A stretch of 64,000 bases of DNA from Jiangella gansuensis DSM 44835 (GTDB taxonomy: Bacteria; Actinomycetota; Actinomycetes; Jiangellales; Jiangellaceae), in NCBI RefSeq assembly GCF_000515395.1, contig NZ_KI911782.1, positions 2,974,606 through 3,038,605 on the forward strand, written 5' to 3'. Position numbers and translations under genes: made by a program. Below are positions 8,220-17,118 of this stretch, piece by piece; positions within the stretch are counted from its first letter, which is position 1, and every line of letters starts with the position of its first letter. The notes below the pieces were generated by a model. It did no database searches. It was not told the origin of the DNA and saw nothing but the letters and a program-made list of their open reading frames with translations.

Positions 8220-8885
8220 CTAGCCCAGCCAGCCCGGCGTGACCAGTCCCGCCTCGTAGGCCAGCACCACCAGTTGGGCCCGGTCGCGTACGTCGAGCTT
8301 GGTCATGATGCGGCTGACGTGGGTCTTCGCGGTGGCCGGGCTGAGTACCAGGCGGTCGGCGATCTCGTCGTTGGACAGCCCGGCGGCGACGAGGACCAGC
8401 ACCTCGCGTTCCCGCTCGGTCAGGGCGTTCAGTCGCGGGCTCGGTACGGGCTTCGCCACCCGGCCGGCGATCTCGGCGATGAGTCGGCGAGTCACCGACG
8501 GCGCGATGAGCGCGTCGCCGCGGGCCACGACCCGCACGGCGTGGATGAGCTCCATCGGCTCGGTGTCCTTGACCAGGAAGCCGCTGGCGCCGGCGCGCAG
8601 CGCGCCGTACACGTAGTCGTCGAGGTCGAACGTGGTGAGGATGACCACCCGGACGGCGGCCAGCCGGGGGTCGGCGACGATGCGCCGGGTCGCCTCCAAC
8701 CCGTCCACGTCCGGCATCCGCACGTCCATGAGCACGACGTCCGGCCGCAACTCGCGCACCAGGGCGAGCGCCTCGGCGCCGTCGGCGGCCTCGCCGACCA
8801 CCTCGATGTCCGGCTCGCCGTCGAGGATGGATCCGAAGCCGGCACGCACCAGGCGCTGGTCGTCGGCCAGCAGGACACGAATCAC
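8220..8885 (-). CDS. Response regulator, NarL/LuxR family
   Basis: 221-residue response regulator starting MIRVLLADDQRLVRAGF. Phosphoacceptor Asp54 sits in VVLMDVRMPD, and the conserved lysine is in GFLVKDTEP. A LuxR-type DNA-binding domain follows (LTEREREVLVLVAAGLSNDEIA, then SPATAKTHVSRIMTKLDV). Its start overlaps the kinase stop, so the pair is one unit, and the MMPL transporter gene lies directly downstream on the same strand, its probable target. The family is large, so the signal cannot be named. Confidence 0.94.
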   Translation of the reverse strand: MIRVLLADDQRLVRAGFGSILDGEPDIEVVGEAADGAEALALVRELRPDVVLMDVRMPDVDGLEATRRIVADPRLAAVRVVILTTFDLDDYVYGALRAGASGFLVKDTEPMELIHAVRVVARGDALIAPSVTRRLIAEIAGRVAKPVPSPRLNALTEREREVLVLVAAGLSNDEIADRLVLSPATAKTHVSRIMTKLDVRDRAQLVVLAYEAGLVTPGWLG

Positions 8886-10000
8886 CGGACCACCTCGCGG
8901 TACGGGAGGTGGGCGGTCACGTGGAAGCCGCCACCGGCTGCCTGCCCCGCCGTGAGCGTGCCGCCCAGCGCCTCCGCTCGGGCGCGCATGCCGTCGATGC
9001 CGCTGCCGGTGCCCACCGGCCCGCCGCGCCCGTCGTCGCGCACCTCCACGGTCACATCATCGTGCCCGTAGCCGATCCGGACGACGACCTGCCCGGCCCG
9101 GGCGTGGCGGGTGACGTTCGTGAGCGCCTCCTGGACGATTCGGAACGCCGCGGCGTCGACGGCCGCGTCCAGCGGTACCGGGTCGCCGTCGACCCGCAGC
9201 TCGACCTCCAGGCCGGTGCCGCGGGTCCGCTCGACCAGCGGGTCCAGACGACTCAGGCTGGGTGCGGGTGCCGTCGGTGCGGTGTCGTCGACCTGCCGCA
9301 GCACGCCGAGGGTGGCCCGCAGCTCCCGCAGCGCCTCCCGGCTGGTGTCCTTGATGGACGCGAGTGCTTCGGCCGCCCGGTCCGACGTGGCCGGGCCGGG
9401 GTCACGCTCCAAGCCGTGCAAGGCCGCGCCGGCCTGCACGTTGATCATCGAGATGTTGTGCCCCAGGACGTCGTGCAGTTCCCGGGCGATGCGCAGCCGC
9501 TCCTCGGTGGCGCGGTTGCGCAGTGCCTCGTCGCGCCCAAGCCGGGAGCTGCGCGCGACCGATCCGAGTGCGACGGCGGCTACGATCCAGCTGACCAGCA
9601 GGAACACACCCGCGTCGCCGAGCGGCCCCTCATCCTGCCAGCCTTCGCCCACCACCGAGCCCGCCACCGCCAGCCCGCCGATCGCGATGGCGGCGGCCAG
9701 CAACCCCTGCGACGCGAGCGTGTAGAGCGCGATCAGCGTCGTGATCAGGATGGGCCCGTCGGTGTCGATGACCGGGTAGTAAACGGCCGAGGCGACCAGC
9801 GTCACGACGCCGACCGTGACCGGGAACCGGCGCCGGAACGTCAGCGCCGCGCAGGCGACGATCATGAGCAGCCAGCCCAGCGGCACCACGTTGTGCAGTG
9901 TGAGTGTGCCGGTCCACCCGACGACGGTGGTGAGCACGACGAAGACGCCGACGACGGCTGCGATCACGACGTCCCGGGATGCTCTGATGCGACGTTCCAA
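8882..10000 (-). CDS. Two-component sensor histidine kinase, DesK/NarX type
   Basis: About 372 residues. Several hydrophobic helices at the N-terminus (VVIAAVVGVFVVLTTVVG, LGWLLMIVACAALTF and others) are followed by the phosphoacceptor helix ARELHDVLGHN (His176 from the chosen start) and a HATPase domain (QEALTNVTRHA, GSGIDGMRARAEALGG). I prefer TTG 10000, which follows a GGGGG tract and begins MERRIRASRDVV; an ATG at 10084 would overlap the upstream gene. A TAGGAT at 10033-10038 (minus strand) could be its own -10 box. Partner is the regulator at 8220-8885. Confidence 0.88.
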   Translation of the reverse strand: MERRIRASRDVVIAAVVGVFVVLTTVVGWTGTLTLHNVVPLGWLLMIVACAALTFRRRFPVTVGVVTLVASAVYYPVIDTDGPILITTLIALYTLASQGLLAAAIAIGGLAVAGSVVGEGWQDEGPLGDAGVFLLVSWIVAAVALGSVARSSRLGRDEALRNRATEERLRIARELHDVLGHNISMINVQAGAALHGLERDPGPATSDRAAEALASIKDTSREALRELRATLGVLRQVDDTAPTAPAPSLSRLDPLVERTRGTGLEVELRVDGDPVPLDAAVDAAAFRIVQEALTNVTRHARAGQVVVRIGYGHDDVTVEVRDDGRGGPVGTGSGIDGMRARAEALGGTLTAGQAAGGGFHVTAHLPYREVVR

Positions 10001-10047
10001 CCCTGCCCCCGGCCGACTGCGCTGATCAGGGCATCCTACTGTCGCAG

Positions 10048-10527
10048 TCAGCGCCTGCGGCCGGTGACCGCGGCCAGGCCCCATGCGATCAGGCCGGTGA
10101 TCGCGCCGACGATCACCCCCGTGAACACGCTGGAGACCACCGCGAAGCCCCTGATGATCACCGCCTCCACCGCCGGATCGAGATCCGCGAGGTTCCCGCC
10201 CAGCTGCGGCGGGTCGTCACCGTAGTTGGCGTCCCAGAGCAGCTGGTGGCCGAGCGCGAGCACGATGCCGTAACAGGCGCCCACGGCCAGGATCGTCAGG
10301 AACGGGTTCGGCACCCGCTTGACGAGCACCACCGCGATCCACACCAGCGGAGGGAGGAAGACGAAAACAGCGTTGAGCGGCGTCCCCTCCTCGATGATGT
10401 CGAGGTCGTGCAGCACCACCCGCGGAGCGGCGAGCAACGCCAGCGCGACAACGGCGACCAGCGGCAGGCCGAGCGAGCGCCGCGACGCCGTCGCCTGCTG
10501 GTGCTCTGGCCGACTGTGATCCGTCAT
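10048..10527 (-). CDS. Small integral membrane protein, unknown function
   Basis: 159 residues with about four membrane helices (LGLPLVAVVALALLAAPRVV, AVFVFLPPLVWIAVVLV, FLTILAVGACYGIVLALG, VSSVFTGVIVGAITGLIAWG) and a short acidic outside loop rich in Asp. No catalytic motif is visible. It lies upstream of the kinase gene on the same strand and may be transcribed with it. I do not recognise the family. ATG 10527 was chosen because it directly precedes the polar N-terminal tail and first helix. Confidence 0.7.
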   Translation of the reverse strand: MTDHSRPEHQQATASRRSLGLPLVAVVALALLAAPRVVLHDLDIIEEGTPLNAVFVFLPPLVWIAVVLVKRVPNPFLTILAVGACYGIVLALGHQLLWDANYGDDPPQLGGNLADLDPAVEAVIIRGFAVVSSVFTGVIVGAITGLIAWGLAAVTGRRR

Positions 10528-10664
10528 GATCCATACGGTAGGCCGGTTCCCGCCGCCGCCGCAGCCGTCATCGCGCGGTCGGTCAGTACCTCTCGCGACG
10601 ACGTCCCGAGTCGCCTCGAGACGACTCCCCGCCACGCCCGTGGCCCATAGGCTGGGCCTCGTGA

Positions 10665-10778
10665 GGGTCGATGGGCGACCGTGAGCGCGCCACCCTGATG
10701 GGCGGCACGCTGGCAGCCGGGCCCGAGGACCGTGGTTTCGCGGTTCGAGCGGTCCTACCACTCCGGGAGACCGAGTGA
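10665..10778 (+). pseudogene. C-terminal remnant of a histidine kinase
   Basis: From 10671 a frame of 35 codons reads MGDRERATLMGGTLAAGP, then a short stretch ending RAVLPL and RETE. It matches the last segment of DesK-type kinases (GMRERA-LGGTL-AGP-GGF-VRAVLPL). In frame upstream there is a stop at 10662-10664 and no kinase sequence, so everything ahead of the last ATP-binding motif is gone. Its stop overlaps the GTG of the next remnant exactly as in intact kinase-regulator pairs. Confidence 0.8.
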
Positions 10779-10912
10779 TCGACATCGTCGTCGCCGACGA
10801 CCAGGACCTCGTTCGCGCGGGACTACGCGCGCTCCTGATCACGGACCCCGAGCTGGCGGTCGTTGCGGAGGCACGGACCGGGCAGGAGGCCGTCGACCAG
10901 ACCTGGACCTGA
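10775..10912 (+). pseudogene. N-terminal remnant of a NarL-type response regulator
   Basis: A GTG at 10775, preceded by GGGAGA, opens a 45-codon frame beginning VIDIVVADDQDLVRAGLRAL and continuing to the helix that normally precedes the phosphoacceptor. It then hits a stop at 10910. The Asp-acceptor, the rest of the receiver and the DNA-binding domain are absent. With the preceding kinase tail this is the junction of a former two-component pair with both outer parts deleted. The remnant cannot work as a regulator. Confidence 0.8.
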
Positions 10913-10994
10913 CCTGATAACGGTACGGTCGGATGCGCCGGACGGCGCCAGCGCACCACCGCGCCTGGCCGTGACCCCTCGAGGAGCGAACGAC

Positions 10995-12407
10995 ATGAGC
11001 ACCGACAACGGCCGCCGTTTCCCCGACGGCTTCGTGTGGGGGTCGGCGACGGCCTCGTACCAGATCGAGGGTGCGGCCAAGGAGGGCGGCCGCGGGCCGT
11101 CCATCTGGGACACGTTCTCGCACACACCGGGCAAGACGCTGAACGGCGACACCGGCGACGTGGCCTGCGACCATTACCACCGCTGGCGGGAGGACCTCGG
11201 GCACGTCGCGGAGCTCGGCCTGCAGGCGTACCGGTTCTCCGTGGCGTGGCCGCGGGTGCAGCCCGGCGGCCGCGGCCCGGTCAACCGCGAGGGCCTGGAC
11301 TTCTACTCGCGGTTGGTCGACGGGCTGCTGGAGCGCGGCATCCAACCGGTGGCCACGCTCTACCACTGGGACCTGCCGCAGGACCTCGAGGACGCCGGCG
11401 GTTGGCCGGCCCGAGACACCGCCTACCGGTTCGCCGAGTATGCCGAGCTCGTGGCGGCCGCACTCGGCGACCGGGTGCACACCTGGACCACGCTGAACGA
11501 GCCGTGGTGCAGCGCCTACCTGGGCTACGCCTCGGGCGCGCATGCTCCCGGCCGCGTCGAGCCGGCGGCCGCGCTGGCCGCCGTCCACCACCTCAACCTC
11601 GGTCACGGCCTGGCCGGACAGGCGATCCGCCGGGCCGCGCCGTCCGGGCAGCTGTCACTGACGCTGAACCTGCACGTCGTGCGGCCGGCCGACCCGGACA
11701 GCGAGGCCGACCGCGACGCCGTCCGTCGCATCGACGCGGTTGGCAACCGGGCGTTCCTCGGACCGGTGCTCGACGGCGCCTATCCCGACGACCTGCTGGC
11801 CGACACCGCGCACGTCTCCGACTGGTCGTTCGTCCGCGACGGCGACACCGCGGCCGCCCGGGTCCCCCTCGACGTGCTGGGGGTCAACTACTACTCCACC
11901 GCTCTGGTGCGCCGCTGGGCCGGTTCCCGGCCGCGTTCGGAGGACGACGGCCACGACGACGCCCACGGCTCCCCCTGGGTGGGCGCGGACGACGTCGAGT
12001 TCCTCCGGCCCGAGGGCCCGTACACGGCGATGGGCTGGAACATCGACCCGAGCGGCATGACTGAGCTGCTGCTGCGGCTGCACCGCGAGTACCCCGGCCA
12101 GCCACTCATGATCACCGAGAACGGGGCCGCGTTCCCCGACACCGTCGCCGACGACGGCTCCGTCCACGACCCGCTGCGCATCGACTACCTGCGCCGGCAC
12201 ATCGCGGCCGTCGGTTCCGCCATCGACGCCGGGGCCGACGTGCGCGGCTACTTCGCCTGGTCGCTCATGGACAACTTCGAGTGGTCCTTCGGCTACGACC
12301 GCCGGTTCGGCCTCATCCGGGTCGACTACGACAGCCTCGAGCGCACCTGGAAGGACTCCGCGCGCTGGTACCGCGACGTCATCGCCCGCCACGGCGTCGC
12401 CGACTGA
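10995..12407 (+). CDS. Beta-glucosidase, glycoside hydrolase family 1
   Basis: 470-residue cytosolic enzyme that hydrolyses beta-linked glucosides or related disaccharides with retention. The family start [18 protein letters not shown] is present. The acid/base is Glu169 in TTLNEPW and the nucleophile is Glu375 in MITENGA; the C-terminal [19 protein letters not shown] is also typical. No signal peptide is seen. ATG 10995 follows GAGGAG at 10981-10986. It stands alone, downstream of the decayed two-component system; no sugar transporter adjoins it. Confidence 0.97.
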   Translation: MSTDNGRRFPDGFVWGSATASYQIEGAAKEGGRGPSIWDTFSHTPGKTLNGDTGDVACDHYHRWREDLGHVAELGLQAYRFSVAWPRVQPGGRGPVNREGLDFYSRLVDGLLERGIQPVATLYHWDLPQDLEDAGGWPARDTAYRFAEYAELVAAALGDRVHTWTTLNEPWCSAYLGYASGAHAPGRVEPAAALAAVHHLNLGHGLAGQAIRRAAPSGQLSLTLNLHVVRPADPDSEADRDAVRRIDAVGNRAFLGPVLDGAYPDDLLADTAHVSDWSFVRDGDTAAARVPLDVLGVNYYSTALVRRWAGSRPRSEDDGHDDAHGSPWVGADDVEFLRPEGPYTAMGWNIDPSGMTELLLRLHREYPGQPLMITENGAAFPDTVADDGSVHDPLRIDYLRRHIAAVGSAIDAGADVRGYFAWSLMDNFEWSFGYDRRFGLIRVDYDSLERTWKDSARWYRDVIARHGVAD

Positions 12408-12419
12408 CAGGCCGCCGGG

Positions 12420-13472
12420 TCACTCGCCGAGCATCGCGGCGGCCAGGTCGCTTCGCGCGTAGGCGACGCGGCGGCCGGTGCGTCGCCGCGTCACCAGCCC
12501 GGTGCGGTGGAGGATGCCCAGGTGGTAGGACACAGTCGACGGGGTGAGCGCCAGGTCGCGGCTCAGTTCGGCGGTGGTGCGCGGGCGGTCCAGCGCCGCG
12601 AGAAGCCCGGCCCGGGTGTGCCCGAGCAGCTCGCCGAGGTCGTCGGGGTGGGCGCCCGGCCGTGCGGCCGCCCACAGCTGATGCAGGCCGCGGGCGGGAT
12701 AGATGACCGACGGCGTGGTGGGGCGCTCGGCGTTGAGCCAGACCGCGTCGCCGGCTCCGGCACTGGGAATCAGCAGCAAGCCGTCGTGGGCCCAGTCGAC
12801 CAGCACGTCGAACGGCTTGCGCAGCAGAACGCTGCCCGCTTCCCAGCGTAGGTCGGGGTGGATGTCGTCGAGCAGTGCCAGGGCTCCGTACTGGGCCATC
12901 CGGTCGCCGCGGTATGCCACCTCGGCGGTCAGCACGTCCAGGACCCGTGGCCAGTCCGGTGCGATCACCTGGTCGAAGTACACGTGCACGGCCTCGGCGA
13001 CGCGTTCAGCGAACCGTCGTGGCCCGCCTCGCAGCGCGGTGGCGACGGCGTCGGGCATCGGCCTGCGGGTGGCGTCGAGCCGTTCCGGCCCGCCGGCGCT
13101 CGCGGCGACCTCCGGCGGGATGGGCCGGCCACGGAAAGCGATGTCGAGCTGGTAGTCGATCAGATCCGCCGGGGTCGCCGCGATGACCGCCGCCTCGTCC
13201 TCGACCGCCATCGCCGCCGCGGTGGGTGGGGGCGTCAGCAGATCGGGCACGTAGGCCGGGATTCCGCTGGGACCCGAGACGAGCCCGCTCAGCAGCTCCA
13301 GCGGTCCGTCCGGCACCGACCGCCCCGCCCGCGCCGACCAGCGCGCCAGCTGTGGCGCGTTCGGGCTGGGCCGGCGCAGCGCCCGCAGACTCCCGAGCAC
13401 TTCCGCGCACGGCGAGATGCCGAACCGCGACCGGCCCAGCGTCTCGGCCGTCATCGGGATGCGCACCGTCAT
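12420..13472 (-). CDS. ArsR-type transcriptional regulator with long N-terminal region
   Basis: 350 residues. The winged-helix domain is at the C-terminus: LGELLGHTRAGLLAALDRPRT, then ELSRDLALTPSTVSYHLGIL as the recognition helix and TRRRTGRRVAYARS as the wing. The first 250 residues form a domain seen in large actinobacterial ArsR/DUF5937-like regulators, probably for ligand binding or dimerisation. No cysteine metal site is visible, so metal sensing is unlikely. It diverges from a Tat-exported protein gene, and the gap holds two dyads it may bind. Confidence 0.83.
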   Translation of the reverse strand: MTVRIPMTAETLGRSRFGISPCAEVLGSLRALRRPSPNAPQLARWSARAGRSVPDGPLELLSGLVSGPSGIPAYVPDLLTPPPTAAAMAVEDEAAVIAATPADLIDYQLDIAFRGRPIPPEVAASAGGPERLDATRRPMPDAVATALRGGPRRFAERVAEAVHVYFDQVIAPDWPRVLDVLTAEVAYRGDRMAQYGALALLDDIHPDLRWEAGSVLLRKPFDVLVDWAHDGLLLIPSAGAGDAVWLNAERPTTPSVIYPARGLHQLWAAARPGAHPDDLGELLGHTRAGLLAALDRPRTTAELSRDLALTPSTVSYHLGILHRTGLVTRRRTGRRVAYARSDLAAAMLGE

Positions 13473-13502
13473 CGGTCACTCCTCGCCCAGCGCCGCGGAC
13501 TG

Positions 13503-13560
13503 TTCGAACCTACTCGAATCCATGGCGCCAGCCGGCACTTGGGTCGTCGACTGGCGCCAT
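13503..13560. promoter_or_regulatory. Dyads between divergent genes (TTCGA-N6-TCGAA and ATGGCGCCAG/CTGGCGCCAT)
   Basis: In the 86-bp divergent gap, TTCGA-N6-TCGAA lies at 13503-13518, and a perfect 10-bp inverted repeat has arms at 13522-13531 and 13551-13560. The right arm runs into the ATG of the downstream gene (13559), so a bound protein or an mRNA hairpin would mask its translation start. The ArsR-type protein encoded on the left is the natural candidate binder; this is inferred from position. Confidence 0.45.
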
Positions 13561-14233
13561 GACAGAGAACCTCATCGACCGGCGGCGGTTCGCGCTGACC
13601 GGCACCGGGATCCTGGCCGGCGGCCTGGCCACCGCAGCGCTGCCGAGCATCGCGACTGCGTCTCCCGCGACGTCGGCGGCCGCCACCGACCCGGCTCTGC
13701 GCAGAGTCGTCCTGGTCGGCGAGAACCCCGGCGTCCAACTGTTCGACGGCGACACCGTGGCGGCCTATGCGTCGGTCTGGGTGGTCGACTGGTCCACACA
13801 CGGCACCGGCAAGGCCATCGTGCTCTGGCACGACGGCCAAGTCCGGCTACTGACCGACCGCCCCGAGCTCGGCCGCTGGCTCGAACGCGACTTCACCCGG
13901 TTCTTCCCGGAGGCCGATGGGTTGCCGTGGCCGCAACCGAGGGTCGAGCGGCACTACGTCCGCGTCGAGAACGATCTCGTGCACGGTACGCGGGCCCGTG
14001 CCGGCGACGTCGAGGTGCGCATCCGCGACGTGCTCGACCGGCGCGCGTTCGCCACCGACGGGTTCGACCTCGGTGGCCGAGTCCACAGTCTCAGCCTGGT
14101 GACAGGCCCGAGCGCGACCGCGACTATCAGCGTGCGGGGCCGGCGGCTGCCCGGTGACATCGTCCGCGGCGGGACCCCCGAGCGGCCGTCGTCGAGCGCC
14201 TTCGTCGCCGTCGCGGAGGTCTGGCGAGCCTGA
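13559..14233 (+). CDS. Tat-exported protein of unknown function
   Basis: 224 residues with a twin-arginine leader: DRRRFALTGTGILAGGLATAALPS, followed by a cut-like ATASPATSAA. The mature part begins with LRRVVLVGENPGVQLFDGDT and is rich in beta-strand-like segments. It ends with a region resembling calcium-free beta sandwich sequence (SLVTGPSATATISVRGRRLPG), but I recognise no family. It has no cysteines in the mature part. It is likely folded in the cytoplasm before export. The gene faces the ArsR-type regulator and is probably under its control. Confidence 0.7.
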   Translation: MTENLIDRRRFALTGTGILAGGLATAALPSIATASPATSAAATDPALRRVVLVGENPGVQLFDGDTVAAYASVWVVDWSTHGTGKAIVLWHDGQVRLLTDRPELGRWLERDFTRFFPEADGLPWPQPRVERHYVRVENDLVHGTRARAGDVEVRIRDVLDRRAFATDGFDLGGRVHSLSLVTGPSATATISVRGRRLPGDIVRGGTPERPSSSAFVAVAEVWRA

Positions 14234-14345
14234 CGCGACGCCGGCGATGCACCCGGGGGGTCTTCCCCCATGTCAGATCGCATGAAACCCTGCTCGAAGA
14301 GACCGGCGGTGTCCAAGATCGACCCGGTAGCATTTCACGCTGTCA

Positions 14346-14359
14346 CCGAGGTACCTCGG
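14346..14359. promoter_or_regulatory. Perfect 14-bp palindrome over the ribosome binding site
   Basis: CCGAGGTACCTCGG at 14346-14359 is a perfect palindrome and its end overlaps the GGAGG (14358-14362) that serves the regulator start at 14373. A TAGCAT at about 14328 could be the -10 box. The arrangement suggests self-repression by the XRE-type regulator or control of translation; both are guesses. Confidence 0.35.
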
Positions 14360-14372
14360 AGGTTCATCGGGC

Positions 14373-16850
14373 GTGTCGGGCAGGAACGAGGTCGACGACT
14401 TCGCTGCTTTGTTGCGGCGGCACCGGCAGGCTGCCGGTCTGTCGCAGGAGGAGCTCGCGGAGAAAGCCGGCCTCAGCGCTGACGCCGTCGCCGCCCTGGA
14501 GCGCGGCCGGCGTCGGGCCCCGCGTCCGCTGACGGTGCGAATGCTGGCCACCGCGCTCAATCTCGGCGACACACACCTGGCGGAGTTCATCGAGTCGCTG
14601 CGCCGCTCGCCGTCGGTCTATCCGCCGCAGGTCCAGGGTCCGCCGCTGCCGGCGGACCGGCTGATCGGCCGCACCACCGAGCTGACCGAGACGGCCGCAC
14701 TGCTCCATCACGACGGCGTCCGGCTGGTCACCCTCACCGGGTCCGGTGGGGTCGGTAAGACCCGCCTGGCCGTCGCGGTCGCCGCCGCGGTCCGGCGGCA
14801 TTTCGAAGGCGGCGTGTGCTGGGTGTCGTTGGAGGCCAGCCCCGACGGTCCCGAGGTCACCGACGCGGTCGCCGCCGCCATCGGGTTACGGCCGGCCTCC
14901 GACGCCGCCGAGCTCGACGTGCTCGCCGCGCACATCGGTGGCCGGCAGATGATGCTGGTGCTGGACAACTGTGAACACGCGGTGGAGACCTGCGCCTCAC
15001 TCTGTACGGTGCTGCTGCAGCGCTGTCCGCGGTTGACCATCGTCGCCACCAGCCGGGAGTTGCTGCGGGTGCCCGGCGAGGTGGTCCGCCAGGTGCAGCC
15101 GCTGCAGGTGCCGCCGTCGCAGGCCGCGCTGGACGAGATCCGCGAGGCCGACGCCGTCCGCATGTTCCTGGCCCGGGCCGCCGCCCACGGGGTCCACCCG
15201 CGTGACGACCGCCTGGTGCACGTCAGCCGTGTCTGCCGCAGCGTGCAGGGCATCCCGCTGGCCATCGAGCTCGCCGCGGCGCGGGTGAACGTGCTGACCA
15301 TCGAGCAGATCGCGAACGAGCTGGACACGTCGTCGCGCATTCTCTCCTCCGGCAGCCGGACCGCGCCGCAGCGGCAGCAGACCATCGACGCCGCGCTGGA
15401 CTGGAGCTACGACCTGCTCAGCCGGGACGAGCAGGCGTTCTTCGAGGACGTCTCCACCTTCTCCGGCGGCTGGACGCTCGCCGCCGCCGTCGCTGTCTGC
15501 CACCCCCACAGCGGCGCGACGGCACAGGAGAAGGTGCTCGACCTGACCGGGCGGCTCATCGACAAGTCGCTCATCCTGGTCGAACGCGACGCCGCCGAGG
15601 CGCGATACTCGATGTTCTCGGTGATCCGCCAGTACGCCGTGCGGCGGCTCGACGACAGCGGCCGGCGCGCGGTGGTCGAGCAGCGCCACCTCGACCATTT
15701 CGTGGCTCTGGCCGAGGACGCCGAGAGGGGCCTGGGCGGGGCGGCGCAACCGGATGTACTGGCCCGCCTCGACGTCGAGCTCGACAACCTCAGGGTCGCG
15801 CTGGGCCGGGCCATCGGTCGCGCCCACGCGGACGACTCGATGCGGCTGGCTTCGGCGCTGTGGCGCTATTTCTACCTGCGCGGCCACTACACCGAGGGGC
15901 GCGACTGGCTGGAGTCCGCGCTGGCCATCGGCAACGACCATCCGGACGTGGTGTCGCGGGCGGCGCTGGCCGGTGCCCAGCGTGGCGCCGGCTACCTGGC
16001 CTTCTTGCAGTGCGAGTACGAGGCCGCGACACACCGCCTCGAGCGGGCGCTGACGCTGTACCAGGAGGCCGGTGACGACTCCGGCGCCGCGCTCACGCTG
16101 CGCCACCTGGGCGGTATCGCCCGCGAACAGGCCCGCTACGACCAAGCGTACGACCTGCACTCGCAGAGCCTCCAGCTCTATGAACGGCAGGTGGACGCGG
16201 CCGGAGTGGCCTGGGCACGTCACCACCTCGGGTTCGTCTCCTGGCTGCGCATGGACCTCGGCCGGGCCCGCGAGCACGCCGGAGCCGCGCTGACGTACTT
16301 CCAGCGGGCCGGCGACGGCGAGGGCATCACCTGGTCGCAGATCAGCCTGGGCGTCGTCGCCCTGTACACCGGCGACCTGGCCACGGCCGAGCAGTTGCTG
16401 CACCAGAGCCTGGGGCGCGCGCAGCGTCTGGGCTATCGCGAAGGCGTCGGCTGGTCGTTGCACCTGCTCGGCGTGGTGGCGCGCCGCCAGGGTCGACTCG
16501 AACGGGCCATCCACCTGCTCGACGAGAGCCTGGCCGAGCATCAGCAGCTCGGGGACAAGTGGCGGGCGGCCAGCGTGCTGGAAGGCCTGGCGGCCGTGGC
16601 GCACCAGCACGACAACGCCGCGTACGCGGCCTTCCTGCTGGGGGCGGCGGCCGCGGTTCGCGAGACCATCGGCGCTCCGGTGCCGCTGTGTGAGCGCGGC
16701 GACACGGAGGAGACCCTGAGCGCGGTCGCCGCCGCCCTGGGCGACCGGGCGTTCTCGCAGGCCTGGGGCGCTGGTCAGGCCACGCCTCTGCACGCGGTGG
16801 CCGACGGGTACCCACCCGATACCCTCAGCACCCTCGACACCCCGTGGTAA
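14373..16850 (+). CDS. XRE / NB-ARC ATPase / TPR transcriptional regulator
   Basis: 825-residue signal-integrating regulator. Residues 8-65 are an XRE-type helix-turn-helix (LRRHRQAAGLSQEELAEKAG). An AAA/NB-ARC ATPase follows with Walker A TGSGGVGKTRL (Lys129), Walker B MMLVLDNCEH and the sensor-like VATSRELL. The last 300 residues hold tetratricopeptide repeats, for example HLERALTLYQEAGDDSGAALTLRHLGGIAREQ. These proteins sit between STAND ATPases and SARP-like regulators. The GTG start follows GGAGG. No obvious target gene is adjacent apart from the Tat protein and the secreted nuclease-fold gene. Confidence 0.9.
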   Translation: MSGRNEVDDFAALLRRHRQAAGLSQEELAEKAGLSADAVAALERGRRRAPRPLTVRMLATALNLGDTHLAEFIESLRRSPSVYPPQVQGPPLPADRLIGRTTELTETAALLHHDGVRLVTLTGSGGVGKTRLAVAVAAAVRRHFEGGVCWVSLEASPDGPEVTDAVAAAIGLRPASDAAELDVLAAHIGGRQMMLVLDNCEHAVETCASLCTVLLQRCPRLTIVATSRELLRVPGEVVRQVQPLQVPPSQAALDEIREADAVRMFLARAAAHGVHPRDDRLVHVSRVCRSVQGIPLAIELAAARVNVLTIEQIANELDTSSRILSSGSRTAPQRQQTIDAALDWSYDLLSRDEQAFFEDVSTFSGGWTLAAAVAVCHPHSGATAQEKVLDLTGRLIDKSLILVERDAAEARYSMFSVIRQYAVRRLDDSGRRAVVEQRHLDHFVALAEDAERGLGGAAQPDVLARLDVELDNLRVALGRAIGRAHADDSMRLASALWRYFYLRGHYTEGRDWLESALAIGNDHPDVVSRAALAGAQRGAGYLAFLQCEYEAATHRLERALTLYQEAGDDSGAALTLRHLGGIAREQARYDQAYDLHSQSLQLYERQVDAAGVAWARHHLGFVSWLRMDLGRAREHAGAALTYFQRAGDGEGITWSQISLGVVALYTGDLATAEQLLHQSLGRAQRLGYREGVGWSLHLLGVVARRQGRLERAIHLLDESLAEHQQLGDKWRAASVLEGLAAVAHQHDNAAYAAFLLGAAAAVRETIGAPVPLCERGDTEETLSAVAAALGDRAFSQAWGAGQATPLHAVADGYPPDTLSTLDTPW

Positions 16851-16878
16851 TGCTGCCGGGGTTGATGGAGCTTGCCCC

Positions 16879-16920
16879 GGCCGGCTGCGGTCTTGCCCCC
16901 CGCTAGACGCGCAGCCGGCC
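16879..16920. terminator. Inverted repeat between convergent genes
   Basis: GGCCGGCTGCG at 16879-16889 is the exact reverse complement of CGCAGCCGGCC at 16910-16920, with a 20-base loop. It lies shortly after the stop of the XRE/NB-ARC gene (16850) and before the convergent gene ending at 17119. It is a likely bidirectional terminator without a T-run. The rest of the 268-base gap shows nothing I can name. Confidence 0.5.
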
Positions 16921-17118
16921 AAGGTCGTGCGGCGCCGGCATCTCCCAAGTCCACCCAGCTGGTCCGTCCGGCACTCCTCCCCCCGCGAGCACAACTGTGT
17001 CGCGCCGGCGAGCTCCGCAACAGCCACAGCACCCTGACAACAGCCTGACAATTCCGCGCCGCCGCAGGTGGGCATAGCTCCGCGGTACCACCCGGGTGCG
17101 GCCGGCCGCGCTGGTCCG

